Below are positions 44,270 to 53,447 of a stretch of DNA of 64,000 nt, one piece after another. The number at the start of each line of letters is the position of its first letter. The first letter of the stretch is position 1. The position numbers and the translations under genes were made by a program. Location of the stretch: contig NZ_PDBS01000001.1 of assembly GCF_002572525.1 (NCBI RefSeq), forward strand, positions 3,534,001 to 3,598,000, in the 5' to 3' direction. The notes under the pieces were generated by a model that saw nothing but the letters and a program-made list of their open reading frames with translations, made no database searches and had not been told where the DNA came from. This DNA is from Natrinema sp. CBA1119. GTDB lineage: Archaea; Halobacteriota; Halobacteria; Halobacteriales; Natrialbaceae.

Positions 44270-46273
44270 TTACTCTGCCAACACTCTCTGGGCCGAACTG
44301 GAGACGGCGCTGTTTGCCACCGCTAACAGGGAGAGGATACCCGCTGTTGCTGCGATCTGAACCACGAGCGGACCCGCGATTGCGAGGGCAGAGAGGACGA
44401 GATAGATCGCTCGTCGCGGAAGGCCGATCCGTTCGCCCCCGTCGTAGCCGATCGTGGCGACCGAGAGTGCGACGACGCCAGTAAAGACGAAGACAACGGC
44501 AACGATCGTCTCCGGGAACGACCAGGAAATAAGCGACTGGTTCGCGATGAACGAGTAGGGAATGACGAACCCGGGTGCACCGATACGGAGCGCCTGTTTA
44601 CACGCTGCCGTAAAGCTAGCGCCCGATATCTGCGACCCGATCGCCACGGCGACGGCAACGGGCGGCGTGATCGCAGAAAGCATCGCGAAGTAGAAGACGA
44701 ACATATGGGCCGTAAGCTGGTCGACGCCGAAGCTGACCATCGATGGTGCCACGAGGATGACGACGAGAATATACGCTGCGGGCGTTGGCATCCCGAGTCC
44801 GAATAGAACGCTCGTTACCATCGAGAGAACGAGGAGCAAGATGAAAATCCCAGCGGCGAGATCGAGCATCTGCGTACTGATCTTCTGACTGAGCCCCGTC
44901 TGATTGACCAGGCCGAGGACGACGCCGAGCGATGCGAGCATCCCGACGAGCGGGGCCATATCTACTGCCCCCTGTCTGAAGCCATCTATCGTCTGTTTCG
45001 TCGTGGCGACGGCCGTTCCCGACTCGAGACCGTCGACGACGAAGTTCCGGAGGTACATCGTGACGACCAGCGAGATGATCGTATACAGACCCGCTCCCAG
45101 CGGGGTGAGCTCTAGTACGACGAGCGTGTATATGAGGACGAAGAGCGGGACGCTAAAGTGGATCCCCTCGGCGATCACACTTCTGTCGAACGTTCCCCGT
45201 TCGGGTACCGTCCATCCGAACCGGAGTATAACGAGGTGCACCGCGACGAGGACGCTGAAGTAAAAGAGAAGCGCCGGAATCAGTCCCGCTTGGATGACAG
45301 TGAGGTAGGAAACCCCGAGAATATCGGCCATCAGGAAGGCCGCGACGCCCATCACCGGCGGCATCATCTGGCCGCCGCTGGATGCAACGCTCTCGATCGC
45401 GGCCGCATAGTCCGGCCGGACGCCCTGGTCTTTCATCATCGGAATCGTGAAGCTTCCGGTCGTTGCCGTATTCGCGGCCGCGCTCCCGGTGATCGAGCCC
45501 ATGGCCATACTTCCGAGCACGGCAACGTGAACGACGCCACTGTGGAACACTTTCCGTACTTCACGGCTGATCTGCGTGATGAAGTCCATCAGGCCGTAGG
45601 CTTTCGCCATACCGGCGAACATGATGAAAATCGCGACCCAGGTCGTCCCAACGCCGAAGATAAAGCCGTACGCGCCGCTGAGACCGATCGCACCCTCGCG
45701 GCTGATCTGTTCCCAGCTCATTCCCGTGTGTCTAAATATCCCCGGGAACCAGGGGCCCGCAAATGCGTAGAACACCGAACTCACCACGACCAACCCGATC
45801 GATTTTCCGTACGCCCGCCACGTCGCGTCGATCACGAGATAGATTATCAACCCGCCGACGATCAGATCCAGTTGCGTCCAGCCGAGGATCGATGCCTCCT
45901 CCTGCAGTCGAGTGAAGTGGAATTCGACGTATCCCGCTGCGAATACGGATGCGAGGGCTAACAACCCATAGACGAACGGGTTCAGTCGTTGGACGAGCGA
46001 ACGGACGGACGACGGAACGGTGACCCACGACTGCGTCTCTCCGTCGTCAGTCGATCGCGCCGAAGACCCCGTTTCGTTCGAGACGGTCGACCTGATCTGT
46101 AGGAGGTAAAACAGGGTCAGTCCCGTCCCGAGGAATATATTCGAGTATCTGAGTCTCGACATCGGGTATTCGTACGCGTAGTAGATCGTGAATAGCGTGA
46201 GCAGCACGCCGATACCGTAGATAGCGGAGCTTAGAAACCGGTCCGTCTTCGTATCAGGGGAAGCATTCATCAT
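44270..46273 (-). CDS. TRAP transporter fused permease (system 3)
   Basis: A 667-residue fused DctQM membrane protein. It has the same signature set as system 2: N-T-A-T-T-G-S-F-T-I-P-M-M-K-D-Q-G, S-S-G-G-Q-M-M-P-P-V-M-G-V-A-A-F, L-F-G-L-G-M-P-T-P-A-A-Y. The start M-M-N-A-S can be 46273 or 46270. Its receptor gene ends 32 nt upstream. Systems 2 and 3 are recent duplicates compared with system 1, which implies related substrates. Confidence 0.95.
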   Translation of the reverse strand: MMNASPDTKTDRFLSSAIYGIGVLLTLFTIYYAYEYPMSRLRYSNIFLGTGLTLFYLLQIRSTVSNETGSSARSTDDGETQSWVTVPSSVRSLVQRLNPFVYGLLALASVFAAGYVEFHFTRLQEEASILGWTQLDLIVGGLIIYLVIDATWRAYGKSIGLVVVSSVFYAFAGPWFPGIFRHTGMSWEQISREGAIGLSGAYGFIFGVGTTWVAIFIMFAGMAKAYGLMDFITQISREVRKVFHSGVVHVAVLGSMAMGSITGSAAANTATTGSFTIPMMKDQGVRPDYAAAIESVASSGGQMMPPVMGVAAFLMADILGVSYLTVIQAGLIPALLFYFSVLVAVHLVILRFGWTVPERGTFDRSVIAEGIHFSVPLFVLIYTLVVLELTPLGAGLYTIISLVVTMYLRNFVVDGLESGTAVATTKQTIDGFRQGAVDMAPLVGMLASLGVVLGLVNQTGLSQKISTQMLDLAAGIFILLLVLSMVTSVLFGLGMPTPAAYILVVILVAPSMVSFGVDQLTAHMFVFYFAMLSAITPPVAVAVAIGSQISGASFTAACKQALRIGAPGFVIPYSFIANQSLISWSFPETIVAVVFVFTGVVALSVATIGYDGGERIGLPRRAIYLVLSALAIAGPLVVQIAATAGILSLLAVANSAVSSSAQRVLAE

Positions 46274-46305
46274 TGTTATCTTGAGGACGGCAGTCGTCGC
46301 TCTCC

Positions 46306-47322
46306 TTACTCCTCTCCGCGTACGAACTCATCGCTCCAGATGCCCCATTCCTCGTATAGATCGGCGGCAGCGGGATGGAACGGGACATCTTGGTACGAGC
46401 TCTCGACCCAGTACTCTGGCTCCTGCATGAACGCCAGAAGGTCGTGGTACTCCGCCAGTGCCTCGCGGTTCTCGTAGAGGATTGTCAGTGCTTCCGTAAG
46501 CGTGTCGTAATCGATGTCATTACGGACGACCCAGTTATACGAGAGTCGGAGCGTGGTCACCTCGTCCGGGGTGTGTGCGTAGCCCTCGAAGCCGGTCATA
46601 TCCAGTTGGGAGACCTCGAGCAACGAGTCGTCTTCGAGTTCGCTCACAGCGTCGTCCGGCCACTCCAGCACGCGGAGATCGACGCTACTCTTCTGTTCTT
46701 CGACGTACGACGCCTCGATGTTACCGTTAATGATCGGAAGGGCACCGACGTCGAGCCGTCCTTCTTGCATCGGGCCGGACTGTTGGGTGTAGGCGACGCT
46801 GACTCGGTCGTAGTCGTCGACCGCATAGTCGAGACCCAACTCCAGATAGGGTGCAGTTCCGGCACCTTCTTGGGTCGGCGAGACGCGCGTGTCTGACTGG
46901 ATATCGGCGAGTGACGTCAGATCTTCGTTCGCGGTCACGAAAACCCAGTCGGTATCGAGGAAGTGCAGGAGTTGATTGATATTGAACGAGAGCTGATCGA
47001 ACGGTTCGATTCCCTGATGAACGCGTTGTACGGTGTAGTTCTGGTTGTACGCGACCTGCGCTTCCTCGCGCTGTAGCCGTCCGATATTCGCGTCCGTTCC
47101 ATCGCTCGTCCGGGCCTCCATGTAAACGTCGTCGCTGTTCTCGTTTACAACGGCAGCCATTCCCGTTGCACCCTGATATCCACCGCTGCCTTCGGACGTC
47201 GTCGTCCAAATCAGGTTTCCATCGTCCGAATTAGAGCCGCCCGAACAGCCGGCGAGGCCAGCAATTCCTGCGACACCAGCTGCTTTAACGAAGTTTCTCC
47301 GGTTCGTATTGCTGTCGGCCAT
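46306..47322 (-). CDS. TAXI-family TRAP solute-binding lipoprotein (system 3)
   Basis: A 338-residue receptor with N-R-R-N-F-V-K-A-A-G (Tat motif) and lipobox L-A-G-C at about residue 25, followed by a Gly/Ser linker. The mature part has N-L-I-W-T-T-T-S-E-G-S-G-G-Y and N-I-G-R-L-Q-R-E-E-A-Q-V-A-Y, matching the system 2 receptor throughout. An AT-rich TATTATCA box about 28 nt upstream of the ATG (near 47350) is the likely promoter. It forms an operon with the permease downstream. Confidence 0.93.
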   Translation of the reverse strand: MADSNTNRRNFVKAAGVAGIAGLAGCSGGSNSDDGNLIWTTTSEGSGGYQGATGMAAVVNENSDDVYMEARTSDGTDANIGRLQREEAQVAYNQNYTVQRVHQGIEPFDQLSFNINQLLHFLDTDWVFVTANEDLTSLADIQSDTRVSPTQEGAGTAPYLELGLDYAVDDYDRVSVAYTQQSGPMQEGRLDVGALPIINGNIEASYVEEQKSSVDLRVLEWPDDAVSELEDDSLLEVSQLDMTGFEGYAHTPDEVTTLRLSYNWVVRNDIDYDTLTEALTILYENREALAEYHDLLAFMQEPEYWVESSYQDVPFHPAAADLYEEWGIWSDEFVRGEE

Positions 47323-47473
47323 TGCTGTCTACCCCATATCATTGTGTGATAATAGTTGTTTTGGTCGCTGTTAGCATGTGATGACTGCGCCGTGCGAAAG
47401 AGCGGTTCTACGGAGAAACGAGCCGGCGAGTAATTTCGAACGGCTGGCCGTTGGGATAGCTGTAGTCGGCAGT

Positions 47474-49120
47474 CTAGGCGTCGAGTTCCGACCGCTTGAT
47501 CTTCCCGCTCGACGTTTTCGGGAGTTCATCGACGAATTCGATTTCGCGAGGATACTCGTGCTTTGAAAGCCGAGACCGAGCGAACGACTGCAGTTGTGAT
47601 GCGAGCGATTCGGAGGGAGACGCATCCGATGCGGGAGCGACGATCGCTTTGACGACTCGCCCGCGCGTTTCGTCCGGTGCGCCGACGACTGCGACTTCCT
47701 CGATAGCGTCGTGTTTCAGGAGCGTTTCTTCTACTTCTTCGGGGCCGATTCGGTAGCCCGAGGAGATGATGACCTGATCTGCCCGTGACACGTACCAGAA
47801 GTAGCCGTCCTCGTCGCGTTTGGCGAGGTCGCCCGTCCGCCACCACAGGCCGCTGTAAGACGTGATCGACGATTCCGGGCGTCCCCAGTACCCGCCCGTT
47901 CGGGCGTCTTGGTCACGTTTGACGGCGATTTCGCCGGTTTCCCCCACTCCAACGTCCTCTCCGTCCTCGTCGAGCAACGCGACCTCGTGGCCGGGAACCG
48001 GCTTTCCCATACTACCGGCCTTGACCTCCCAATCGGGAAACGCGAAATTGGCGACGACCATTCCCGATTCGGTCTGCCCGTAGGCGTCGAGGGGCCGGGC
48101 TCCCAGTGCGTCCGCACACCAATTGACGGTCGCCTCGTCCAACGACTCGCCGGCGGAGACGAGTACTCGAAGGTCGACCTCGTACTCGTTGGGCGAAGCG
48201 GACGACGACCGGAGCTTGCGAAGTCCCGTCGGCGGTAACATCGCGTTCGTGATCTCGAAGTCCTCGAAGGTCGCCAGCAACTGCTCGGGATCGAACGGCC
48301 CGCGGTAACAGCCCGCAGCGGTACCGCGCAATCCCGCTGCGAGCGTGCCGGCAGTGAAGCCGTACGACCACGCCGGCGACGCGGCAACGAAGTAGTTGTC
48401 CTCTGGCTGCAGGTCTACGACGTACTCGAGGTACGCGTGGAGGTGAATCGTTCCTTCGTGCGTCGACGGACACCCCTTCGGTTGCCCCGTCGTTCCGCTC
48501 GTGTACTTGATTGCGTAGACGTCGCTCGGATGGCTCTCGACCGACTGAAAATCACCGTCCGCCCGTTCGATCACGTCGTACGATTCGAGAGCGACGTCCG
48601 CCGGTCGGTCGTCGGGATCGAGACCGTCAGTTCCGTCGACGACGATCACGGTCTCGAGTTCGGGGAGCGCCTCACCGTCGAGTTTCGACACGTGTTCGGA
48701 CGACGTCACCAACACCGACGCGCCGGAGTCGGCGAGTCGATACTGCAACGCCTCGTCACCGAACAGCGGTGCCAATGGCACGTACACTCGCCCGGATTTA
48801 ATAGTGCCGTACGCGGCGGCGTAGAGTTCTATCTGTGCGGGAAGCATCGCAGCAACCCGGTCACGCGAGCCGACGGTCGCTTCGAGATAGGTCGCGACCC
48901 TGTTAGCGGCAGTGTCGAGCTCCGCAAACGAGTACGTCTCGTTGGCGCCGGTTTCGAAATCCCGCAGTCGGAGGCCGGTTTCATGCGAGTCACCGTGACG
49001 GCCGAGGGCCTCTTCAGCGATGTTCACCGACTCTCGATCACCGACCGTGACGAGTTCGTCCCAGCAGCGGTCACGATCGTACAGTTCGGAAACGGATCCG
49101 TGGATGCTTTCATATGTCAT
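47474..49120 (-). CDS. AMP-forming acyl-CoA synthetase, medium-chain/benzoate-type
   Basis: A 548-residue ANL enzyme. A3 motif Y-T-S-G-T-T-G-Q-P-K-G-C, D-A-Y-G-Q-T-E-S-G-M, W-W-R-T-G-D-L-A, and Y-V-S-R-A-D-Q-V-I-I-S-S-G-Y-R-I-G-P-E-E-V-E. The last is the pattern of acyl-CoA synthetase medium-chain (ACSM) and benzoate-CoA-ligase-like proteins. The catalytic Lys lies in T-S-S-G-K-I-K-R-S-E-L at the C-terminus. It sits upstream of TRAP system 3 on the same strand, so uptake followed by activation is plausible. Confidence 0.94.
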   Translation of the reverse strand: MTYESIHGSVSELYDRDRCWDELVTVGDRESVNIAEEALGRHGDSHETGLRLRDFETGANETYSFAELDTAANRVATYLEATVGSRDRVAAMLPAQIELYAAAYGTIKSGRVYVPLAPLFGDEALQYRLADSGASVLVTSSEHVSKLDGEALPELETVIVVDGTDGLDPDDRPADVALESYDVIERADGDFQSVESHPSDVYAIKYTSGTTGQPKGCPSTHEGTIHLHAYLEYVVDLQPEDNYFVAASPAWSYGFTAGTLAAGLRGTAAGCYRGPFDPEQLLATFEDFEITNAMLPPTGLRKLRSSSASPNEYEVDLRVLVSAGESLDEATVNWCADALGARPLDAYGQTESGMVVANFAFPDWEVKAGSMGKPVPGHEVALLDEDGEDVGVGETGEIAVKRDQDARTGGYWGRPESSITSYSGLWWRTGDLAKRDEDGYFWYVSRADQVIISSGYRIGPEEVEETLLKHDAIEEVAVVGAPDETRGRVVKAIVAPASDASPSESLASQLQSFARSRLSKHEYPREIEFVDELPKTSSGKIKRSELDA

Positions 49121-49354
49121 CGCTTAGGTGTGGTATTGAATGTCGTTTGATTTCGTAAGGGTGTCCGGGAATACCTCTGCAGCAATCGGTTTAGTACGAC
49201 CACAGTGATTGGCATTCGCACACACTCATATAACGCTTCGGAATGAATCGGCGTTCGTCGCGACGAAAAAACGCCGTCGACCGCCGACGTTACCGTCCTC
49301 GGTCGCTGTCTCGTCAGCTGGCTGGGTCGTGACGGCACGCAGCTCCCGGCCGAG

Positions 49355-50131
49355 CTAGCCTCGGATATAGCCGCCGTTGACGCTCACGACCTCTGCGGTG
49401 ATCCACTCGGCGGCGTCGCTCGCGAGGAAGGCGACCGTGTTAGCGATGTCCTGTGGCTTCCCGAGTCGGTTCAGCGCATACGACTCGAGGACCTTTTCCC
49501 GATACTCTGCGAGCCACTCCTCGGTCGCGGGCGTCTCGGTTGTTCCGGGAGACACGACGTTCATCCGGATACCGTGTTCACCGACTTCCTTGGCGACGTT
49601 CTTCGTGAACGCGACGTTCCCGGCCTTCGCGCCGCCGTAGACGGCGAGGGACGGATCGTTCCCCTTGTACGAATCGCTGGCGTAGTTGATGATGCAGCCG
49701 CTTTCCTGGTCGACCATGTGCGAAAGGGCGGCGTGCGTACAGTTCATCGTCCCGAAATAGGTCACGCCGACCGCCCGATCCCAGTCTTCGGGCGTCGACT
49801 CGAGGAACGAAGACGTGCCCGTACTCAGGCCGGCGTTGTTAACGAGGACGTCGATCGAGCCGAACTCGTCGACGGTCGTCTCGATCATCTCGGTGGCGTC
49901 GTCGTACGACGAGACGTCCGTCTCGATCGCCAGCGCTCGAGTATCGTACTCCTCTTCGATGGTCGCCGCGACCGTTTCGGCGGCATCGATGTCGACGTCG
50001 GCGATAGTGACGTTCGCGTCGTGTGCGGCGAAGGTTTCACAGACTGCCCGACCGATACCGCTCGCACCGCCGGTCACGACGACACTGTCATCTGTAAAGT
50101 CAAACTTCTCGGCGAGTGATTTTTCAGACAC
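49355..50131 (-). CDS. SDR family NAD(P)-dependent dehydrogenase
   Basis: A 258-residue classical short-chain dehydrogenase. Cofactor motif T-G-G-A-S-G-I-G at residues 20-27, a D-V-D after the second strand that favours NAD, N-N-A-G-L-S, and the catalytic Tyr-Lys in Y-G-G-A-K. The C-terminal S-V-N-G-G-Y is typical. It may oxidise a 3-hydroxyacyl-CoA or an alcohol intermediate. A TATTATG box at about 50153-50161 is 26 nt upstream of the ATG. It is divergent from the Ltp2-like thiolase gene across a 0.76-kb gap holding two palindromes. Confidence 0.94.
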   Translation of the reverse strand: MSEKSLAEKFDFTDDSVVVTGGASGIGRAVCETFAAHDANVTIADVDIDAAETVAATIEEEYDTRALAIETDVSSYDDATEMIETTVDEFGSIDVLVNNAGLSTGTSSFLESTPEDWDRAVGVTYFGTMNCTHAALSHMVDQESGCIINYASDSYKGNDPSLAVYGGAKAGNVAFTKNVAKEVGEHGIRMNVVSPGTTETPATEEWLAEYREKVLESYALNRLGKPQDIANTVAFLASDAAEWITAEVVSVNGGYIRG

Positions 50132-50316
50132 GATTCGTCATTTATTGCCTTCTCACATAATAGTACTGTTGCGAGTCATCGCGGCCGGAACAGTGGATCT
50201 CGACGAGATACACATCGGCCGTCCGAGCCCGGTGAATCGTTAGAACGTATTCCCAACAGTAGCAGCGACATCGCGGTCTACGAAACGTGTTCAGTGTGAA
50301 TGGGGAACCAATATGC

Positions 50317-50333
50317 GTTCCGTATTACGGAAC
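50317..50333. promoter_or_regulatory. Perfect palindrome GTTCCGTATTACGGAAC
   Basis: 17-bp perfect inverted repeat around a central T in the SDR-thiolase divergent gap. It is the best member of the family also seen at 33224, 33405, 33506 and 50615. Confidence 0.6.
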
Positions 50334-50614
50334 CACTATCGCGACCGAGAGTTGGGACTGACGGACCCCTCACCTCGTTACTCCGGCAATTACGGGTACT
50401 GTGCGTATCGACGGCCGATATCGACGAGAGAGACGACCAGTACTTTACAATCATATACTTGGAAAGGAGATGGAGAGAACGAGAAACGGAGGGATACTAT
50501 TGATCTGCGTGCCATTCTGTATCGGGGAACAGAGATCGGAGTGGCGCATATCCCGAGAAAGCGATAAAGAGTGGCTCTCGGACGGAATGAGGGCGGAATC
50601 ATCGGAGAAAATCC

Positions 50615-50631
50615 GTTCCGTATTCCGGAAT
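50615..50631. promoter_or_regulatory. Palindrome GTTCCGTATTCCGGAAT
   Basis: Second copy in the same gap, followed by a (GA)n run at 50636-50649. No gene is supported between 50132 and 50895. Confidence 0.5.
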
Positions 50632-50898
50632 GCCGAGAGAGAGAGAGAGGGGGGATGGCTGCCCCACTCGAGTCGGTCTACGGTGAGTGGCCTCGGTCGT
50701 TCGCTCGAATCGACGACCGAAACTCGAAGTACTATCAGCGTGCGTACGAGTTGACTGAACGTTCGACGCTGTCGTCCGTGTCCGGGCGCGCTTCCGAGAT
50801 CGCTTCTCGAGAGTTCGCGATATCCCCCGAAACGACGCCGTGAGTCGGAAGTAACCCAACGCAAAGTTTTAGGATAACCGACCCTCTCAGTAGACGTG

Positions 50899-52074
50899 AT
50901 GACAGAACGCGAACCAGCGTACATAGCTGGAGCCTTCGAACATCCGACGCGGGAGGCACCGGACAAATCGACGATGCAGTTACACGCGGAAGTAGCCAAA
51001 GGAGCACTCGCTGACGCGGGCCTGTCGAAAGACGACGTCAATGGGCTCTTCACCGCTGGCGTCCCCGAGTATCAATCCGGACTTTCCCCGCTCGTTATCG
51101 CGGATTACCTCGGTGTTGACGCGTCGTACGTCGACACGACCGACTACGGTGGGTCGTCGTACATCGCGCACGTCGGCCACGCGGTCAGCGCGATCCGTGA
51201 CGGAAAGTGCGACGTTGCGCTCATCACGCTTGCCGGCCGGCCGCGGTCGCGCGGCCAGGCGACGGGGTCCGGAGCGCGAGAGATACGGACCGTCCAGGAC
51301 AGCTTCGAGCGGATCTACGGCGCGACGAACATCACGATGTACGGCATGGCCGCACAGCGCCACATGCACGAGCACGGGACGACGGCCGAACAGCTCGCGG
51401 AAATCCGCGTCGCTGCGTCCCAGCACGCCCAGTATAACGACGACGCGATGTTTCAGGACCCGGTGACCGTCGAAGATGTCGTCGAGTCTCGAGTCGTCGC
51501 CGATCCGCTCCATCTGCTCGACTGCTGTGTCATCTCGGACGGCGGCGGCGCGCTGGTACTCGTTTCCGAAGACGTCCGCGACGATCTCGATCGCGAGGCC
51601 GTCGAAGTGCTCGGCCACGGCGAAGCGCCCTCACACCACGATGCAGGACGCATCGATATCACGCGTACCGGGGCCGAGTCATCCGGCGAACGCGCCTTCG
51701 CGGAAGCCGGTCTCGGTCCCGCGGACATCGACTACGCGTCGATCTACGACTCCTTCACCATCACCGTTCTCGAGGCGATCGAGGATCTGGGGTTCTGCGA
51801 GAAGGGCGAGGGCGGCGAGTTCGTCGAAGGCGGCACGCTACAGGCACCGGACGGAGACCTTCCGTTCAACACCGACGGTGGCGGCCTCTGCTCGAATCAC
51901 CCCGCGAACCGCGGCGGGATGACCAAAGTCATCGAGGCCGTTCGCCAGCTCCGCGGCGAGGCGAACCCCGAAGTGCAAGTCGACGCCGACGTCGCGCTTG
52001 CCCACGGAACGGGCGGCAGCATCGCGACTCGTCACGGTGCGGCGACCGTCGTTCTCGGAGGGGAAGGCCGATGA
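50899..52074 (+). CDS. Thiolase-fold protein without nucleophilic Cys, Ltp2-aldolase type
   Basis: A 391-residue thiolase-like protein. Where thiolases have the nucleophile Cys it reads T-D-Y-G-G-S-S-Y-I, without Cys. It keeps Y-D-S-F-T-I-T-V-L, G-F-C-E-K-G-E-G-G, N-T-D-G-G-G-L-C-S-N-H-P and A-H-G-T-G-G-S, the pattern of the steroid side-chain aldolase Ltp2 group, which needs a DUF35 partner. Exactly such a partner overlaps its stop by 4 nt. A retro-aldol cleavage of a 3-hydroxyacyl-CoA is therefore more likely than thiolysis (inference). Start ATG 50899, or GTG 50896 with a GTTTTAGG box at 50866-50873. Confidence 0.9.
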   Translation: MTEREPAYIAGAFEHPTREAPDKSTMQLHAEVAKGALADAGLSKDDVNGLFTAGVPEYQSGLSPLVIADYLGVDASYVDTTDYGGSSYIAHVGHAVSAIRDGKCDVALITLAGRPRSRGQATGSGAREIRTVQDSFERIYGATNITMYGMAAQRHMHEHGTTAEQLAEIRVAASQHAQYNDDAMFQDPVTVEDVVESRVVADPLHLLDCCVISDGGGALVLVSEDVRDDLDREAVEVLGHGEAPSHHDAGRIDITRTGAESSGERAFAEAGLGPADIDYASIYDSFTITVLEAIEDLGFCEKGEGGEFVEGGTLQAPDGDLPFNTDGGGLCSNHPANRGGMTKVIEAVRQLRGEANPEVQVDADVALAHGTGGSIATRHGAATVVLGGEGR

Positions 52075-52481
52075 CCTGGGAACCCCGGCCCGTTCCCGAA
52101 GTGAACCCCGAAACCGACCGCTACTGGCAAGCCGCCGCGAGCGGCGAGTTGCTGGTCCAGGAGTGTGACGATTGCGGACTCGTGTATCACTACCCGCGAT
52201 CGCTCTGTCCCGACTGCTTCAGCGAGAAAGTGGAATGGCGTGAAGCTTCGGGCCGCGGCGAGGTCTACTCGTACTCGACCGCTCGAACGATGAGCGGCTG
52301 GCCCGAAGACGACCTGCCGCTCGTCGTCGCCTACGTGGAACTCGACGAGGGGCCCCGGATCATGACGAACATCGACGCCGACCCCGAGGACATCGCCATC
52401 GGAGCGCGCGTCGAGGTCCGGTTCGTCGATACCGAGGACGAGGACGTCTCGATTCCCGTCTTCGTTCCGGCGAACGCGTAG
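52071..52481 (+). CDS. DUF35 zinc-ribbon/OB-fold protein, partner of the thiolase-like protein
   Basis: A 136-residue protein. An N-terminal helix leads to a zinc ribbon with Cys32, Cys35, Cys46 and Cys49 (C-D-D-C...C-P-D-C), then an OB fold with G-R-G-E-V-Y-S-Y-S and the A-Y-V-E-L-D-E-G-P strand. In known complexes DUF35 proteins shuttle or hold the CoA end of the substrate for thiolase-like partners. The ATGA overlap with the upstream gene indicates coupled translation and equal amounts. A hairpin with an 8-bp stem lies just downstream (52491). Confidence 0.93.
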   Translation: MTWEPRPVPEVNPETDRYWQAAASGELLVQECDDCGLVYHYPRSLCPDCFSEKVEWREASGRGEVYSYSTARTMSGWPEDDLPLVVAYVELDEGPRIMTNIDADPEDIAIGARVEVRFVDTEDEDVSIPVFVPANA

Positions 52482-52490
52482 TCGGAACCC

Positions 52491-52512
52491 GGCTCGAGCG
52501 TCGCCTCGAGCC
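52491..52512 (+). terminator. Hairpin after the thiolase-DUF35 operon
   Basis: GGCTCGAG, six-base loop, CTCGAGCC; 10 nt after the stop codon. No T-run follows, so termination is only a possibility. Confidence 0.35.
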
Positions 52513-52641
52513 GAAACCGCCGACCGAGAGAAGCATCGAGAACTGGAAACTACGATACCAACGGCGGACGATCGCGATACCGCCCGCCTTCTGCGGAAGG
52601 TTTAATCGGTGTACCGGTGTGTAGGAGACGAGGGATGTACT

Positions 52642-53379
52642 ATGCCAAATGCCAATCCAGCGGTGTTACGAGAGTTCGAAACGTGGTTGAGTCTGTTCAC
52701 CGACGGCGAACTGCCGGAGCATCACCGATGGAAAGCGTGGTTCTGCGTCGCGGAATACGACCTAGCCGATTTCGCGCGGATCTCGGCGCTGCTCCGGGAG
52801 AACGGCGCGACGGGGAGCTTCGCGTTCCTCGGCCGGGATGCGGAGGAACAGGCTGATATCATCGAAACGCTCGACGCCGATGGCCACGAGATCACGTTTC
52901 ACTCTCATCGCCACCACGCGTACGCCGACCTGTCGTACGACGCGGCACACGATGCGATCACCACCGGAATGGCGGCCATCGAGGACGCGACGGGTATCAC
53001 GCCGAGCGGGTTCTTCGTCCCGTTCCGGCGACTCAGCGATGGTGCAGTTCGGGCCGTCGAGGACGTCGGGTTCGACTGGGTACTCGGACGAGCGGATCGG
53101 GATCTCACGGACGTCGAACTCGTGGAACCGGTAACGCCGTTCGACACGAGGCTACTCGAGGAGCACCCTCCCGCGGAGGCGACGAGCCGACTGCGAGCGA
53201 AGGCCGAAGCCGGCGAGACCCCGTTTCTCTTCCACCCGCCGGTCCTCGAGTATCACGAGGGACTTCCAGCGCTCGAAGACTGGATACGCGCCGTCGAACC
53301 CGTCTCCGTCGCCGAACAGATCGAACGAGGTGGGACGGGAATCGTCCTCGACTGCGTTCGACCGGTGCGCGTGGAATAG
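52642..53379 (+). CDS. Polysaccharide deacetylase-like (NodB-fold) protein
   Basis: A 245-residue protein with the NodB fold order: F-x-x-I-S-A-L-L-R-E-N-G-A-T-G-S-F-A-F-L-G, the metal-type motif F-H-S-H-R-H-H-A-Y, the F-F-V-P-F-R-R-L-S strand, and F-L-F-H-P-P near the end. The first NodB motif (T-F-D-D) is not present; it reads C-V-A-E-Y-D, so deacetylase chemistry is doubtful. ATG 52642 has GAGGG 8 nt upstream and a TTTAAT box at about 52599-52605. It may be an amide or ester hydrolase acting on an acyl intermediate (inference). Confidence 0.8.
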   Translation: MPNANPAVLREFETWLSLFTDGELPEHHRWKAWFCVAEYDLADFARISALLRENGATGSFAFLGRDAEEQADIIETLDADGHEITFHSHRHHAYADLSYDAAHDAITTGMAAIEDATGITPSGFFVPFRRLSDGAVRAVEDVGFDWVLGRADRDLTDVELVEPVTPFDTRLLEEHPPAEATSRLRAKAEAGETPFLFHPPVLEYHEGLPALEDWIRAVEPVSVAEQIERGGTGIVLDCVRPVRVE

Positions 53380-53447
53380 GGGCGGTCACACCTCCATGTG
53401 AACGAGCCCCAAATACTTTTGTCCGTTGAGCAAGTCCTCTCCGTGAG

